62,668 bases of DNA from assembly GCA_016212105.1 (NCBI GenBank), contig JACRHJ010000029.1:1-62668 (forward strand), read 5' to 3'. The translations under genes were made by a program, and so were the position numbers. The notes beneath the pieces are model-generated. The model was not told the DNA's origin. It saw only the letters and a program-made list of their open reading frames with translations, and searched no databases. Below, piece by piece: positions 15,824-24,886 of this stretch. Position 1 is the first letter of the stretch; each line of letters begins with the position of its first letter. This DNA comes from Nitrospirota bacterium. Its GTDB lineage: Bacteria; Nitrospirota; JACRHJ01.

Positions 15824-16731
15824 TATGTAGGGCGCGACGCCCCCGGCGCGCCGTTGGTTGTTGTCTTGCACGTCAGCCTGTCATAAATCCTGTCCCCCGC
15901 AAGCACGCATACCGGAGCGAGGATTGCGCCCGCAAGCACGTCCACCGCATAGTGGTAACGCAGGTAGACCGTCGCTATTATAAGCCCCGTGATAAGCGGC
16001 AGGCATACCCAGAAGTACCACCTCCTGTATCTCCAGGCATAGTAAAGTATTATCAGGACAATCTCCGTGTGACCTGAAGGGAACGCGTCCCGGTTCTCGC
16101 CTTCGAGCATGTTCAGCGTCCCGTCTATCGCCGAGGCGAGCGGCCCGCGCATAAGGTCGTGCGTGAATGCGTCCGGTATGAAATAACGCGGCCCGAGCGC
16201 TGGCACGAGTATGTACCCGACGTATGATACGAAAAACCCGAACACTATACCGAATACCGCGCGGTCGAACCTGTCCTCCTCGCCGTTGAAATAGAGCATC
16301 AGGCAGAGAATAACCGGCAGGAAGTAGTAAGACGTGTAGCAGAGCTGGAGGATTGTCGTGAGGACGGGCGTGACGAAAAGGCCCATCCACTCGCCGGGGT
16401 GCACACCGAACAGCATGAGGTCCAGCCGGGCGAGGAGCGCGTCCTTGTCCGGCGGGTTGATGTAGCCCGTCATCTTACCCATGCTGTCGAACGAGAACAG
16501 GACGACGAAGATTGGGAGGAGTACGTTGGCGTATCTCAGGATATGGTTGCCCGGCCAGTACTGGCGCGCAAGAGACGAGGCCATTACGAGCAGGACGGCT
16601 CCCGCGAACCTGAGCAGCAGGACTCCCGGTTCCGGAAAGCGGGCATGAAAGACCGCCGTCAGCACGGAGAGCAGCAGGACGAAGGCTATGGACAGGGCGT
16701 CAACCGGCCTTATGCAGTACCGCCTGGTCAT
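15823..16731 (-). CDS. PAP2-superfamily membrane enzyme resembling inositol phosphorylceramide synthase (AUR1)
   Basis: 302 residues with at least six membrane helices. The PAP2 active-site motifs are in the AUR1 arrangement: GPRYFIPDAFTHDLMRG, then FPSGHTEIVL with the catalytic His, then YLRYHYAVDVLAG. AUR1-like (PAP2_3) enzymes move a phospho-head group onto ceramide; related members are plain lipid phosphatases. It converges with the SPT-like and kinase genes, which is why I favour a sphingolipid role. The start is the ATG at 16731, 20 bases after the ExeA-like gene; a longer frame only mirrors that gene. The last ten codons (NGAPGASRPT) derive from a dispersed repeat that also occurs at 25009 and 51832. 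Confidence 0.75.
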   Translation of the reverse strand: MTRRYCIRPVDALSIAFVLLLSVLTAVFHARFPEPGVLLLRFAGAVLLVMASSLARQYWPGNHILRYANVLLPIFVVLFSFDSMGKMTGYINPPDKDALLARLDLMLFGVHPGEWMGLFVTPVLTTILQLCYTSYYFLPVILCLMLYFNGEEDRFDRAVFGIVFGFFVSYVGYILVPALGPRYFIPDAFTHDLMRGPLASAIDGTLNMLEGENRDAFPSGHTEIVLIILYYAWRYRRWYFWVCLPLITGLIIATVYLRYHYAVDVLAGAILAPVCVLAGDRIYDRLTCKTTTNGAPGASRPT

Positions 16732-16751
16732 GGTGTGCAGTAGTCCGGTTG

Positions 16752-17576
16752 TCAGCGGCTTGCCACGTTCAGGCCGAAGTCGACCGCGACCTCGTCCACG
16801 ATGTCCTTGCCCACGACGTTGCGCTTGGTCAGGTAGCCCTCGAGCAGGGCGTTGTCGCATAGCGTGTTTATAAGCCTGGGTATCCCCTTGGAGAAGTAAT
16901 GCACCGCGTGCACGGCGTCCGGCGTGAACAGCTCGGAGGCGCTCCCGGCAATCTTCAGGCGGTGCCTTATGTACTCCTCCGTCATCTCCGGGGTGAAGGA
17001 CTTGAGCCTGTACTTGACGGCGACGCGCTGCTTGAGCGGCTCGTCGAGCGACAGGACTTCCTCCAGTTCAGGCATCCCGAAGAACACGAAAGACACGAGC
17101 TTGCCGCCGGGCACTTCGAGGTTCAAAAGCCCTCTGAACTCTTCCATTATCTCGCGGGAGTTCAGCATCTGGGCCTCGTCTATAAGTACGACAGCCTTCT
17201 TGCCGGAGTCGTGTATCTCTATCAGGCGGTGGTAGACCTTGGCGAGGATGTTGACCTTGTCTTCCGGTATCTCCTCGACGCCGAGCTGCATCGCTATCTT
17301 CTTGAGGAGCCACTCGGCGGTTATCGCGGAATGGAGCACCACCAGCAGGGCGGACTCGTACTCGTCCTCGCCCAGTTCGTCGAGCATCCTGCGCGCCAGG
17401 GTGGTCTTGCCAGTCCCGATGTCGCCGACGAGTATCGCAAGCCCCTTCATGGTGCTTACCGCGTACTTGAGCCTGAGCAGCGCCTCTCCGTGCTGGGAGC
17501 TGTTGTAGTAGAACCTGTTGTCGATGGAGTTGGTGAAAGGCTGCTCGTTCAGCCCGTAATAGGCGAGGTAGTCCAT
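16752..17576 (-). CDS. ExeA/GspA-like AAA ATPase
   Basis: 274 residues. MDYLAYYGLNEQPFTNS is the typical opening of ExeA-type ATPases. Walker A is GDIGTGKTTLAR, Walker B is VVLIDEAQML, and a downstream GIPRLINTLCDNALL segment is sensor-2-like. The peptidoglycan-binding domain of full-length ExeA is absent, so this is the short form seen beside secretion, pilus and polysaccharide loci. It lies 15 bases downstream of the 1,211-residue TPR gene and 20 bases upstream of the PAP2 gene, so all three may be one minus-strand operon. No secretin or pilus gene is in the window. Confidence 0.8.
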   Translation of the reverse strand: MDYLAYYGLNEQPFTNSIDNRFYYNSSQHGEALLRLKYAVSTMKGLAILVGDIGTGKTTLARRMLDELGEDEYESALLVVLHSAITAEWLLKKIAMQLGVEEIPEDKVNILAKVYHRLIEIHDSGKKAVVLIDEAQMLNSREIMEEFRGLLNLEVPGGKLVSFVFFGMPELEEVLSLDEPLKQRVAVKYRLKSFTPEMTEEYIRHRLKIAGSASELFTPDAVHAVHYFSKGIPRLINTLCDNALLEGYLTKRNVVGKDIVDEVAVDFGLNVASR

Positions 17577-17591
17577 TAACTGTTCTCCCTG

Positions 17592-20500
17592 TTACAGATA
17601 AGAAACCCTGCTCTTCTTGGGGGTTGGGGTAGTCTTCTCCTGCTGCTTGGGCTGCTCCGGCGCAGGTTCCGGTTCTAATTCCTGCACGGCTTCATCGTCG
17701 GGAACGGAGATGTCCTCAATGTCGGAAGCGCCGGCGCCAAGCTCCCGCAGCCGGTCCGCGACGTCACGGAAGCCGGGGTCTTCCTTTAGCAGGCCTTCGA
17801 GGATGGAGCGCGCGTTGGCCTCGTCCCCGGAAAGCTCGTAGGCCGTGGCCATGTCGTACCTGAGGCCCATGTACTCCTCTTTCGCCCTGCCCCTGACGGA
17901 CAGGCCCTTGTTGAAGAGGTCGATTGCCTTCTGGAACTCGCCCTTCTCCATGTAGCAGAGGCCGAGCATGCTGGCGCAGTCGAGCGTGCGCGCGGCGTCC
18001 TTCGACGCGAGCGTGAACTCGTTCAGCGCCTCGTCGAGCATGCCCATCTCCTTGTATGCAATACCGAGGTTGTAATGCGTCTCGTAGTCTTCGGTGCCGA
18101 GCTGTTCCTCGACGCCTTTCTTGAACTCGTTGAACACAGCTTCGAGGTTCTTGTCCTCGAACGACTCGGAGGTCAGTGCCTGGAAGTCCGAAACCCCGTC
18201 GTCCAGTTCGTCCCGCAGCTCGGCGGCGAGGTCGAAGAACCCGACCTCGTCCGCCGTCACGGCCTCTTCATCCATCACGGCCGGCGGCTCAGGCGCAGGA
18301 GGCGGCGCGGGCGGCGCCGGTTCTGGCCTTTCCTCTTCCCCGAAGCCCATGTCCATCTCACGGAACGCCGCGTCAAGTTCGTCGTCGAGCGCGCTGAACT
18401 GGTCGGCCTTGACAGGTTCTGGTCTGGCCGCCTCCACTGGCGTCTCGCGGACCTCGCCACGGATGTTGTCTATGTCCAGCTCCTCGAAGCTCGACTCGTC
18501 GGCCGGTCCGGAATAGGCGGGAGGCATCTCCGTCGCGGGCTCGAATTCGGGCAGTTCCGCCGCCTGTTCCGTATAGCCTATGGTTTCCTCTCCGGCCTCC
18601 CTGGTCTCCAGGCCGAAGAACTCCGACTCGGCCGGGCCTGACGGCAGCGAGCGCAACCTGTCGAGCGCGGCCTCGTTGCCGGGGTCTTCGGCGAGGATGC
18701 CGAAATATATCTTACGCGCCTCGTCGATGAGACCCTGCTGTATATAGAAGGCTGCCTCGGATATCTCCTCGGCATACCTGTCGGCGACCGCCTCCTTCAT
18801 TGTCGCCATCGGGTCACGGGATACGGGTTCCTCGACGGCGCTGGCAGTCTCCGCCGGCGTAGCGGCCTGGACTGGTTTCCGCGGGCCGGAAAGTTCATTG
18901 AGGCATTCAAGCCTGATCTTGAGCTGGCTGTTGCCGGGGCTGATGGAAAGCGCCTTGGTCACGACCTGCCTTGCGTCGTCGAGGAGGCGCTTCTCCATAA
19001 GCATGTCGGCAAGGTCTATGGACGTCCTCATGTAGCCGTCCACGTCACCTTCCGCCTTGTACACCTCTATGAGCCTGTACCTAAGCCCGGTGTCGGACGG
19101 GTATTCCTTGACAAGCTCGTAAAGCGAGTCCATCGCCTTGTGGGAGAGCCCGTACTTTATGTAGACCTCGACCTCCGCGAGCCGGTCCTCGAAGCTCGGC
19201 GGGAACGCGGCCTCCGTCTCCTCTGCCTGCCTGGCGAGCGCCTCCACGTCGGCCAGGTCCGGGCTGGACTGCCTGATGACCAGCTTTACCTGCTGGTCGT
19301 GTAAATCCGTCTCCTCGTGCGGGACCTCGTATAGCCCCGGTTCGCTCTCCACATCGGTTTCCGCGCCGAATATGTCGAGACCGCCTATCTCTTCGGCGGC
19401 GCCGAGTTCGGCAGCGCCCTCCTGCGGGGTCATGCCAAGGTCAGTGAAACCGCCGGCTTCTTCCCCGAGGTCGAAGGCCGGGAACTCGCCGCCGGTTTCG
19501 GTAATATCGTATGTTGGGGCTGGAGGCTCCTCAGGCGAAGCCTCCGGAAGCTCGTATGCGGGGGCGGACGGTCCTTCTGGAGCCTCTGGAATCTCGTACG
19601 AAGGCGCGAACGGCTCTTCGGTTTCAGGCAGTTCGAAGACGGCGCCCGCCTGTTCCTCATCCGTGCCTCCTGAAATGTCGAACTGCCCTACGGTACCCGC
19701 CAGGTCGAACCCGGCTACAGTCTCTTCTGCCACTGGCTCGGCATGCTCGTCCGCCAGGTCGAACGGTGACGCCGCCTCGTCCAGTTCGAAGATGGACGGG
19801 CCTCCCGCAAGGTCTTCCGGCAGGGGCTCGTCGGACTCATCAGCGCCTCCGGCCTCCTGGAAACCGAACGTGTCCCCGCCCGTCTCCATATCGAAGACAG
19901 GTGCCTCACCAATCCCGAAGCCTTCCTGTTCCGGAAGCTCGAATGCCGGGGCTTCCGGCGTGTACGCCTTCGTTGTGCCGGATATCTCGGTGGAGGCAGG
20001 CCAGGAGGATTCCTCGGACGGAGCTTCAGGTTCCGGCGGCTGCGGAGCCGTCAGTCCCGTCCCGCCGGAGCTGATGGACGCTATCCTTTCCTTCAACACG
20101 GTGTCGTCGGGACTGTTTTCGAGGAGCTGTCTGTATATGTTGAGCGCCTTGTCGGCGGCTCCGGACTCGAAATAGACGTCCGCCATCTCGCGGTTGACGC
20201 GGTCGACCTCGCTGTCCTGGCCGAGCTTTTTATATACGTCGGCCAGAAGCCTTCTTGCCTCGACGCTGTCCGGTTTCTGAGAAATAAAGTTCTTGAGCAG
20301 GACCTCTGCCTTGTCGAACTCGTTCTTGTCGAACAGGCTGTCGTAGAGGGAGCTTGTCTCCTTCCACGCCGCCGTATAGTCGCCGGACTTGATGTGGACG
20401 TCTATCAATTGTGAGCGGTAATCAGGGTTTGCCGGAGATGCCGCTATCAGGCCCTGGAGCAGCTCCTCGGCCTCCTCGTACCGGCCGGCGCGGAGCAGTG

Positions 20501-21227
20501 AGTCCGCAAGCAGGCCGGAGACCTGCGCGTCGTTCGCGTCGATGTTTCGTGCGTCCTGGAACTTTATTATGGCCTCGCGAAGCCGGTTTTCCTTGAGGTC
20601 GAGGATGGCCGCGTTCTTGATGAAGTCAAGGCGGTGCGAACCTTTCGGCGCGGCCTTGTCAAGGAAGTCCCTGGCCTCGCGGTACTCGCCCTTGGCGATC
20701 TTCGACTCCGCGAGGTCGATGTATTTGCTGACCGCCTCCTTCTCCATGCCCTCGGATGTGTATAGGTCGGCGAGCTTCTCGGCCAGTGCGAGGTTGTCGG
20801 GGTTGAGGTCGCAGAGGATCTTGTAGACGTCTATCGCCTTGGCCTTGTTGCCCTGCTTGCTGAAATAGGCCGCGGCGGCGAGGTAGTACTCGTTCGCGCT
20901 CCCGAGCATCTTGCGCTCGGCGTTCAGCTTGCCCATCAGCATGAGGACGTCGACCTGGTCGGCCTTGAGGTTCAGGACCTTCTTGTAAAGGGCGATAGCC
21001 TTGAGGGTGAAGCCGTCCTTGTTGAGGATCTCAGCCGCACGCTTGAAGGACTCGATAGCGGCGTCGGTGTCGTTACGCTTGAGGTACAGGTCGCCGACGG
21101 CGTTGTGTGTGGTGGCGTCGTTCGGGGTTTCCTTGAGGATTTTGTCGTACTCGGCTATAGCCTTGTCGAACTGCCCCTTTAGTGCGAACTTCAGGGCGTC
21201 TTTAACTATCTTGCTCTTGTTCAACAC
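17592..21227 (-). CDS. Large tetratricopeptide-repeat protein with acidic, Pro/Glu-rich central region
   Basis: 1,211 residues from the GTG at 21227; an upstream TTG at 21251 is possible. The N-terminal half (about 10-390) is consecutive TPR units such as AIAEYDKILKETPNDATTHN and KAIALYKKVLNLKADQVDVL. Residues about 400-650 are low-complexity, rich in E, P, G and F, with repeated FELPE, YELPE and FDL-type short motifs. TPR units resume at about 690-790 and near the C-terminus (HYNLGIAYKEMGMLDEALNE). There is no signal peptide, so it is probably cytoplasmic. It is paired with the ExeA-like ATPase. The recurring acidic ELPE motifs look like linear binding sites. Function is unknown; a scaffold for envelope or motility assembly is a guess. 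Confidence 0.85.
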   Translation of the reverse strand: MLNKSKIVKDALKFALKGQFDKAIAEYDKILKETPNDATTHNAVGDLYLKRNDTDAAIESFKRAAEILNKDGFTLKAIALYKKVLNLKADQVDVLMLMGKLNAERKMLGSANEYYLAAAAYFSKQGNKAKAIDVYKILCDLNPDNLALAEKLADLYTSEGMEKEAVSKYIDLAESKIAKGEYREARDFLDKAAPKGSHRLDFIKNAAILDLKENRLREAIIKFQDARNIDANDAQVSGLLADSLLRAGRYEEAEELLQGLIAASPANPDYRSQLIDVHIKSGDYTAAWKETSSLYDSLFDKNEFDKAEVLLKNFISQKPDSVEARRLLADVYKKLGQDSEVDRVNREMADVYFESGAADKALNIYRQLLENSPDDTVLKERIASISSGGTGLTAPQPPEPEAPSEESSWPASTEISGTTKAYTPEAPAFELPEQEGFGIGEAPVFDMETGGDTFGFQEAGGADESDEPLPEDLAGGPSIFELDEAASPFDLADEHAEPVAEETVAGFDLAGTVGQFDISGGTDEEQAGAVFELPETEEPFAPSYEIPEAPEGPSAPAYELPEASPEEPPAPTYDITETGGEFPAFDLGEEAGGFTDLGMTPQEGAAELGAAEEIGGLDIFGAETDVESEPGLYEVPHEETDLHDQQVKLVIRQSSPDLADVEALARQAEETEAAFPPSFEDRLAEVEVYIKYGLSHKAMDSLYELVKEYPSDTGLRYRLIEVYKAEGDVDGYMRTSIDLADMLMEKRLLDDARQVVTKALSISPGNSQLKIRLECLNELSGPRKPVQAATPAETASAVEEPVSRDPMATMKEAVADRYAEEISEAAFYIQQGLIDEARKIYFGILAEDPGNEAALDRLRSLPSGPAESEFFGLETREAGEETIGYTEQAAELPEFEPATEMPPAYSGPADESSFEELDIDNIRGEVRETPVEAARPEPVKADQFSALDDELDAAFREMDMGFGEEERPEPAPPAPPPAPEPPAVMDEEAVTADEVGFFDLAAELRDELDDGVSDFQALTSESFEDKNLEAVFNEFKKGVEEQLGTEDYETHYNLGIAYKEMGMLDEALNEFTLASKDAARTLDCASMLGLCYMEKGEFQKAIDLFNKGLSVRGRAKEEYMGLRYDMATAYELSGDEANARSILEGLLKEDPGFRDVADRLRELGAGASDIEDISVPDDEAVQELEPEPAPEQPKQQEKTTPTPKKSRVSYL

Positions 21228-21344
21228 GGCTGTACCCCAGTTTAGGCGCAAAAATGCTTACCCAAAATTACCACATTTCACGCTGCCGTGTCAAGAAAGA
21301 AATGGTCCTCAAACTGTTGAAAATAAAAGGACAAAGCCCTTGAA

Positions 21345-21372
21345 GCCGCCGGTTTGTGTTTACAAACGCGGC
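21345..21372. promoter_or_regulatory. Inverted repeat in the gap between divergent TPR and transglutaminase genes
   Basis: GCCGC-cg-GTTTGT-gttt-ACAAAC-GCGGC: two nested perfect arms. It lies between divergently transcribed genes and could be an operator or RNA hairpin; it carries no T-run. The rest of 21228-21460 shows nothing recognisable. Confidence 0.35.
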
Positions 21373-21460
21373 AGTGTATGGTATATGTTGGCTGTGCGTA
21401 CAGAAAACGGGAGTTGACGTACTCTCATAACCATTAAGGCGGCGCGCGTTGAGGGGAACA

Positions 21461-22912
21461 ATGGTCAAGATAGCAGGGTTGCTCGTCGTAGGGGTATGGC
21501 TTGTAATGGCGGGTACGCTGATAAAGGGCGGCCCAGCCGATACGCCGGCCGCATCCAGGGCTTCGCTTCTGTCCGGGGAGCAGTGGATGGGCATATACCT
21601 TAACGGCAGCAAAGTCGGTTACGGGTCCAGCCGGGTCGTCAGCAATAACGACGGTTACGTCCTGACGGGTGACATGGTGATGACGTTCAACGTCCAGGGG
21701 GCTATTACGTCTATCCACTCACAGGAGACGTCCGAGTTGGACGCCGGCCTCAGGCTCAGGCGTTTCGACTTTTCTATAAAATCCGGTCCTGCGGACATGG
21801 CCGTCAAGGGCGTGATGTCAGGGCATACACTGAGGCTGGAGGTCGATTCCGGCGGCACGAAGCGGACTTCCGAGGTCGAGCTGGACGAACTGCCGATGAC
21901 CACCGATATGGACCTGTATTTCAAGTTGAACGGTTTTGAGGTCGGCAGGAAATACCGTGTCCCGTTCTTCAACACCACCAACCTCGTAAGTGAGTACATG
22001 GACGTTCTGGTCGAGGCCGAGGAGGAGGTCAAACTCGGGGGTGAACTCATACCCGTCTACAGGGTCAGCGCCGAGATAAGCGGCGTCCACGCGACGTTCT
22101 GGACAAACCAGGAGGTTGGCACAATAAAGGCGGAGGGCATCATGGGCCTGACGTTCATCCGCGAGACGAAGGAACAGGCGATGCGTAAACCGGCAGGCGG
22201 CTACCAGCCCGCGGACATCATCGCCATGAATTCCATCAAGGCGTCCGGGGCAGTACCGGCGGACCCCAGGTCCGTGACGTACATGAAGGCCGAGCTTGCC
22301 GGGGCGGACCTTTCCGGCCTGGAGATCGACGGCCATGGCCAGCGCTTCAAGGACGGCATCATCGGCCTGGTCGAGGTAGAAAACGGGGACGCACGGGTGG
22401 CCGGTCCGTCACGGCTCCCGCTGACCGGGCCGGGCCTCGACGAGTACCTTGAGCCTACCCCGTTCGTCCAGGCTGACGACCCTGCCATCAAGAGGAAGGC
22501 GGCGGAGATAAACGGCGGTGAAAAGGACGCATTAAAGGCCGCACGGAAGCTTTCGGACTGGGTGTTCCGCTCCATAAAGAAGCAGCCGGCAACCGGCGTG
22601 CCGAGCGCGGCCGAGGTGCTGGTCAGCCTCACCGGCGACTGCAACGAGCACACCGCGCTCTATACCGCGCTCGCCCGCTCGGCGGGTATCCCTACGCGGA
22701 TGGCGGGCGGCATCGTGATGATGGACGGGCGGTTCTACTACCACGCATGGCCTGAAGTCTACGTCGGTGAGTGGGTGAGCATCGACCCTACGTTCGGCCA
22801 GTTCCCCGCGGACGCGACGCACATAAGGCTCGTCGAGGGCGGGCTGGACAAGCAGGTTGTCATCGGGAAGGTTATAGGCAAGCTGAAGGTGGAGGTGGTG
22901 GAGAGCAGGTGA
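21461..22912 (+). CDS. Membrane-anchored transglutaminase-like cysteine protease family protein
   Basis: 483 residues. There is an N-terminal membrane helix or signal anchor (about 3-22), a long beta-rich region (about 40-300), then a transglutaminase-like core (about 355-460) with the Cys in GDCNEHTALYTALARSAGIP, the His in YYHAWPEVYVGEW and the Asp in VSIDPTFGQF, so the catalytic triad is complete. GAGGGG lies four bases before the ATG; an upstream TTG is less likely. It should act outside the cytoplasmic membrane, probably as a protease or peptide-processing enzyme. The partner is unknown. Confidence 0.82.
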   Translation: MVKIAGLLVVGVWLVMAGTLIKGGPADTPAASRASLLSGEQWMGIYLNGSKVGYGSSRVVSNNDGYVLTGDMVMTFNVQGAITSIHSQETSELDAGLRLRRFDFSIKSGPADMAVKGVMSGHTLRLEVDSGGTKRTSEVELDELPMTTDMDLYFKLNGFEVGRKYRVPFFNTTNLVSEYMDVLVEAEEEVKLGGELIPVYRVSAEISGVHATFWTNQEVGTIKAEGIMGLTFIRETKEQAMRKPAGGYQPADIIAMNSIKASGAVPADPRSVTYMKAELAGADLSGLEIDGHGQRFKDGIIGLVEVENGDARVAGPSRLPLTGPGLDEYLEPTPFVQADDPAIKRKAAEINGGEKDALKAARKLSDWVFRSIKKQPATGVPSAAEVLVSLTGDCNEHTALYTALARSAGIPTRMAGGIVMMDGRFYYHAWPEVYVGEWVSIDPTFGQFPADATHIRLVEGGLDKQVVIGKVIGKLKVEVVESR

Positions 22913-22921
22913 GTGCGAGAT

Positions 22922-23098
22922 GTCATTGTCGCCCCGTGCTTGACACGGGGTCCAGGAAGTTAATGGAGGAGATTGCCGCGTCGCTTCGCTCCTCGCAAAG
23001 ACGGAATTGTAGGGTGGGCATTGCCCTCCAAGTACAAGAATGGCCGACACGACGGTCGGACCCTACAAATCGGATGGGCGCGATTAATCGCGCCCGTT
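22922..23098. repeat. Composite dispersed repeats between transglutaminase and glycosylase genes
   Basis: It contains the CGCCCCGTGCTTGACACGGGG module, an ATTGCCGCGTCGCTTCGCTC unit, a GTAGGGTGGGC unit, a GGCCGACACGACGGTCGG element and a perfect 20-bp palindrome GGGCGCGATT/AATCGCGCCC (23076-23095). The genes on both sides converge here. Confidence 0.75.
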
Positions 23099-23099
23099 A

Positions 23100-23738
23100 T
23101 TATTTCAGTATCACGCCTGTCTTGTAGCTCCAGAGCGCGAGGTCCATTTCGTCCATGTCTATGCCGGTCTCGGCGCAGAACTCTCTCAGCCGCTCCTCGA
23201 TGGCGAGGTACTTCTTGCGGTTGTTCGGCCGCTGGTTGTCCGGCAGGACGCCAAGCTCGAACAGCATGTTGACTATGTGCTTGTCGAGGATTGCGTAGCC
23301 CTTGTACCCGATGTTGCGGAGGAAGTGGCTCGCCTCCTTGTAGCCGATGCCTTTTATGCCGGGGTTCGCGGCGAAGAAGTCGCGGCGCTCCTGAAAGTCC
23401 GTCAGCGAATCCAGCTTGTCCTTCAATTTGAAATTGCACTCGTGCTTCAGGTACTCGCGTGTGTGTATGATGTACGCGGGGCGGACCCGCCAGAACCTGT
23501 ACCGCCCGCAGAGCGCGTTCTGTATTCCTTCGAGGTCGGCGTTGACAACCTCGTCGCCTGCGGCCTCTATGCACGTTATGCCCATCTTGGCCGATGTGTT
23601 TGCTGTGAGGATGCAGAAGCACAGCTCCTTGAAGATGGCGATGTCGCCAGCCTCGTACACCTTCGGGAACTCGGCGAGGCGCGCGCGGATTTCGTCCTTG
23701 CGGGATTCGTAATGGGTAAGGAGGTCTGGGATAGTCAT
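23100..23738 (-). CDS. N-glycosylase/DNA lyase, Ogg2 type (8-oxoguanine repair)
   Basis: 212 residues, the usual Ogg2 length. The helix-hairpin-helix and catalytic segment is GIKGIGYKEASHFLRNIGYK followed by AILDKHIVNMLFELGV, containing the conserved Lys and Asp of the base-excision glycosylase/lyase family. TANTSAKMGITCIEA near the N-terminus is also characteristic of Ogg2. It removes 8-oxoguanine from DNA and nicks the abasic site. The start codon sits one base after the prfB stop, so it is co-transcribed with prfB. This family is best known from archaea and thermophiles and scattered bacteria. Confidence 0.8.
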   Translation of the reverse strand: MTIPDLLTHYESRKDEIRARLAEFPKVYEAGDIAIFKELCFCILTANTSAKMGITCIEAAGDEVVNADLEGIQNALCGRYRFWRVRPAYIIHTREYLKHECNFKLKDKLDSLTDFQERRDFFAANPGIKGIGYKEASHFLRNIGYKGYAILDKHIVNMLFELGVLPDNQRPNNRKKYLAIEERLREFCAETGIDMDEMDLALWSYKTGVILK

Positions 23739-23739
23739 T

Positions 23740-24868
23740 CTATAAATCGTCCTTCTCGTTGCCGTTCGCGCGCCTGCCCAGGAGATATGCCTCGATGAAC
23801 CCGTCCAGGTCGCCGTCCATCACGGACGTGATGTTGCCGACCTCGTGGCCTGTCCTGTGGTCCTTGACCATCTGGTACGGCATGAAGACGTAGGAGCGTA
23901 TCTGGCTCCCCCAGGCGATGTCCTTCTTCTCGGCGTTCACCTTGTCCATCTCGGCCTCCTTCTTCTTCACCTCGAGGTCGTAAAGCCGCGACCTGAGCAC
24001 TTTGAAGGCCTTGTTCTTGTTCTTCAACTGGGAGCGCTCGTCCTGGCACTGGACGACGATGTTCGTCGGTATGTGCGTTATGCGTATCGCGGACGAGGTC
24101 TTGTTGACGTGCTGGCCGCCCGCGCCGGACGCCCGGTACGTGTCGATCCGCAGGTCCTTCTCGTCTATGTCTATGACCACGTCGTCCTCGACCTCGGGGT
24201 ATACGAAGACGGACGCGAAGCTCGTGTGGCGGCGCTTGTTCGCGTCGAACGGGGATATGCGGACAAGCCTGTGGACTCCCGCCTCGGACTTTAGATACCC
24301 GTAAGCGTTGACCCCGTTGACCTCGAACGTGACGGACTTTATGCCGGCCTCGTCGCCGGGGAGGTGGTCGATCAGCTCTGTCTTGTAGCCGCGACGCTCC
24401 GCCCAGCGCAGGTACATCCGCATCAGCATCTCGGCCCAGTCCTGGGACTCCGTGCCGCCCGCGCCGGGGTGTATGGTGAGCAGTGCGTTGTTCCTGTCGG
24501 TGGGCCCGGAGAGCATTACCTCTATCTCCGCCGCGTCAACACGCCCGGCAAGCCCCTTGAGGTCATTCAGGATGTCGGGCAGGAACTCGGCCCCGTCGTC
24601 CTCGGCGGACAGCTCGACCATGACCTTGATATCTTCGAGCGATTTCTCCAACGAGCGCCAGGTCGCTATCGGGGATTCGAGTGAGGTCTTCTCCTTCATC
24701 AGGACCTGGGCCGAGGCCGCGTCGTCCCAGAACGACTGGGCGTCCATCATGCCTGTGATTTCCGTTATGCGTTTTTCCTTGGAGGCGAGGTCAAAGATGC
24801 CTCCTCAGGGCGTACACCCTTTCCTCAAGGTCGGTTATCTCGCGCTGTATCTCGTCGATCTCGATCAT
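23740..24868 (-). CDS. prfB: Peptide chain release factor 2, with programmed +1 frameshift
   Basis: 375 residues after frameshifting (E. coli RF2: 365). Codons 1-25 run from the ATG at 24868, preceded by TAGGAG, to an in-frame TGA at 24793-24791; the rest is read in the +1 frame from GAC at 24792. The site AGGAGG-CAT-CTT-TGA-C has the internal Shine-Dalgarno, slippery CTT and TGA-C of the classical prfB switch, with the TGA at codon 26 as in E. coli. The main frame carries the stop-codon recognition motif SPF (ISPFD) and the catalytic SGAGGQHVNKT loop. RF2 releases peptides at UGA and UAA, so the frameshift makes its synthesis self-regulating. It lies between lnt and the Ogg2 gene. Confidence 0.93.
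24790..24805 (-). promoter_or_regulatory. prfB programmed +1 frameshift signal
   Basis: On the minus strand: AGGAGG (24805-24800), CAT, slippery CTT (24796-24794), TGA (24793-24791), C (24790). It differs from the E. coli AGGGGGTATCTTTGAC at only two positions. Confidence 0.92.
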
Positions 24869-24886
24869 TTGGCGCTCCTATTGCTT

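Noticed and set aside
16732-16860. N-terminal extension of the PAP2/AUR1-like protein
   Set aside because: The extra 43 residues are Arg/Gly-rich and are an antiparallel-frame reading of the end of the ExeA-like gene; the ATG at 16731 begins recognisable protein sequence.
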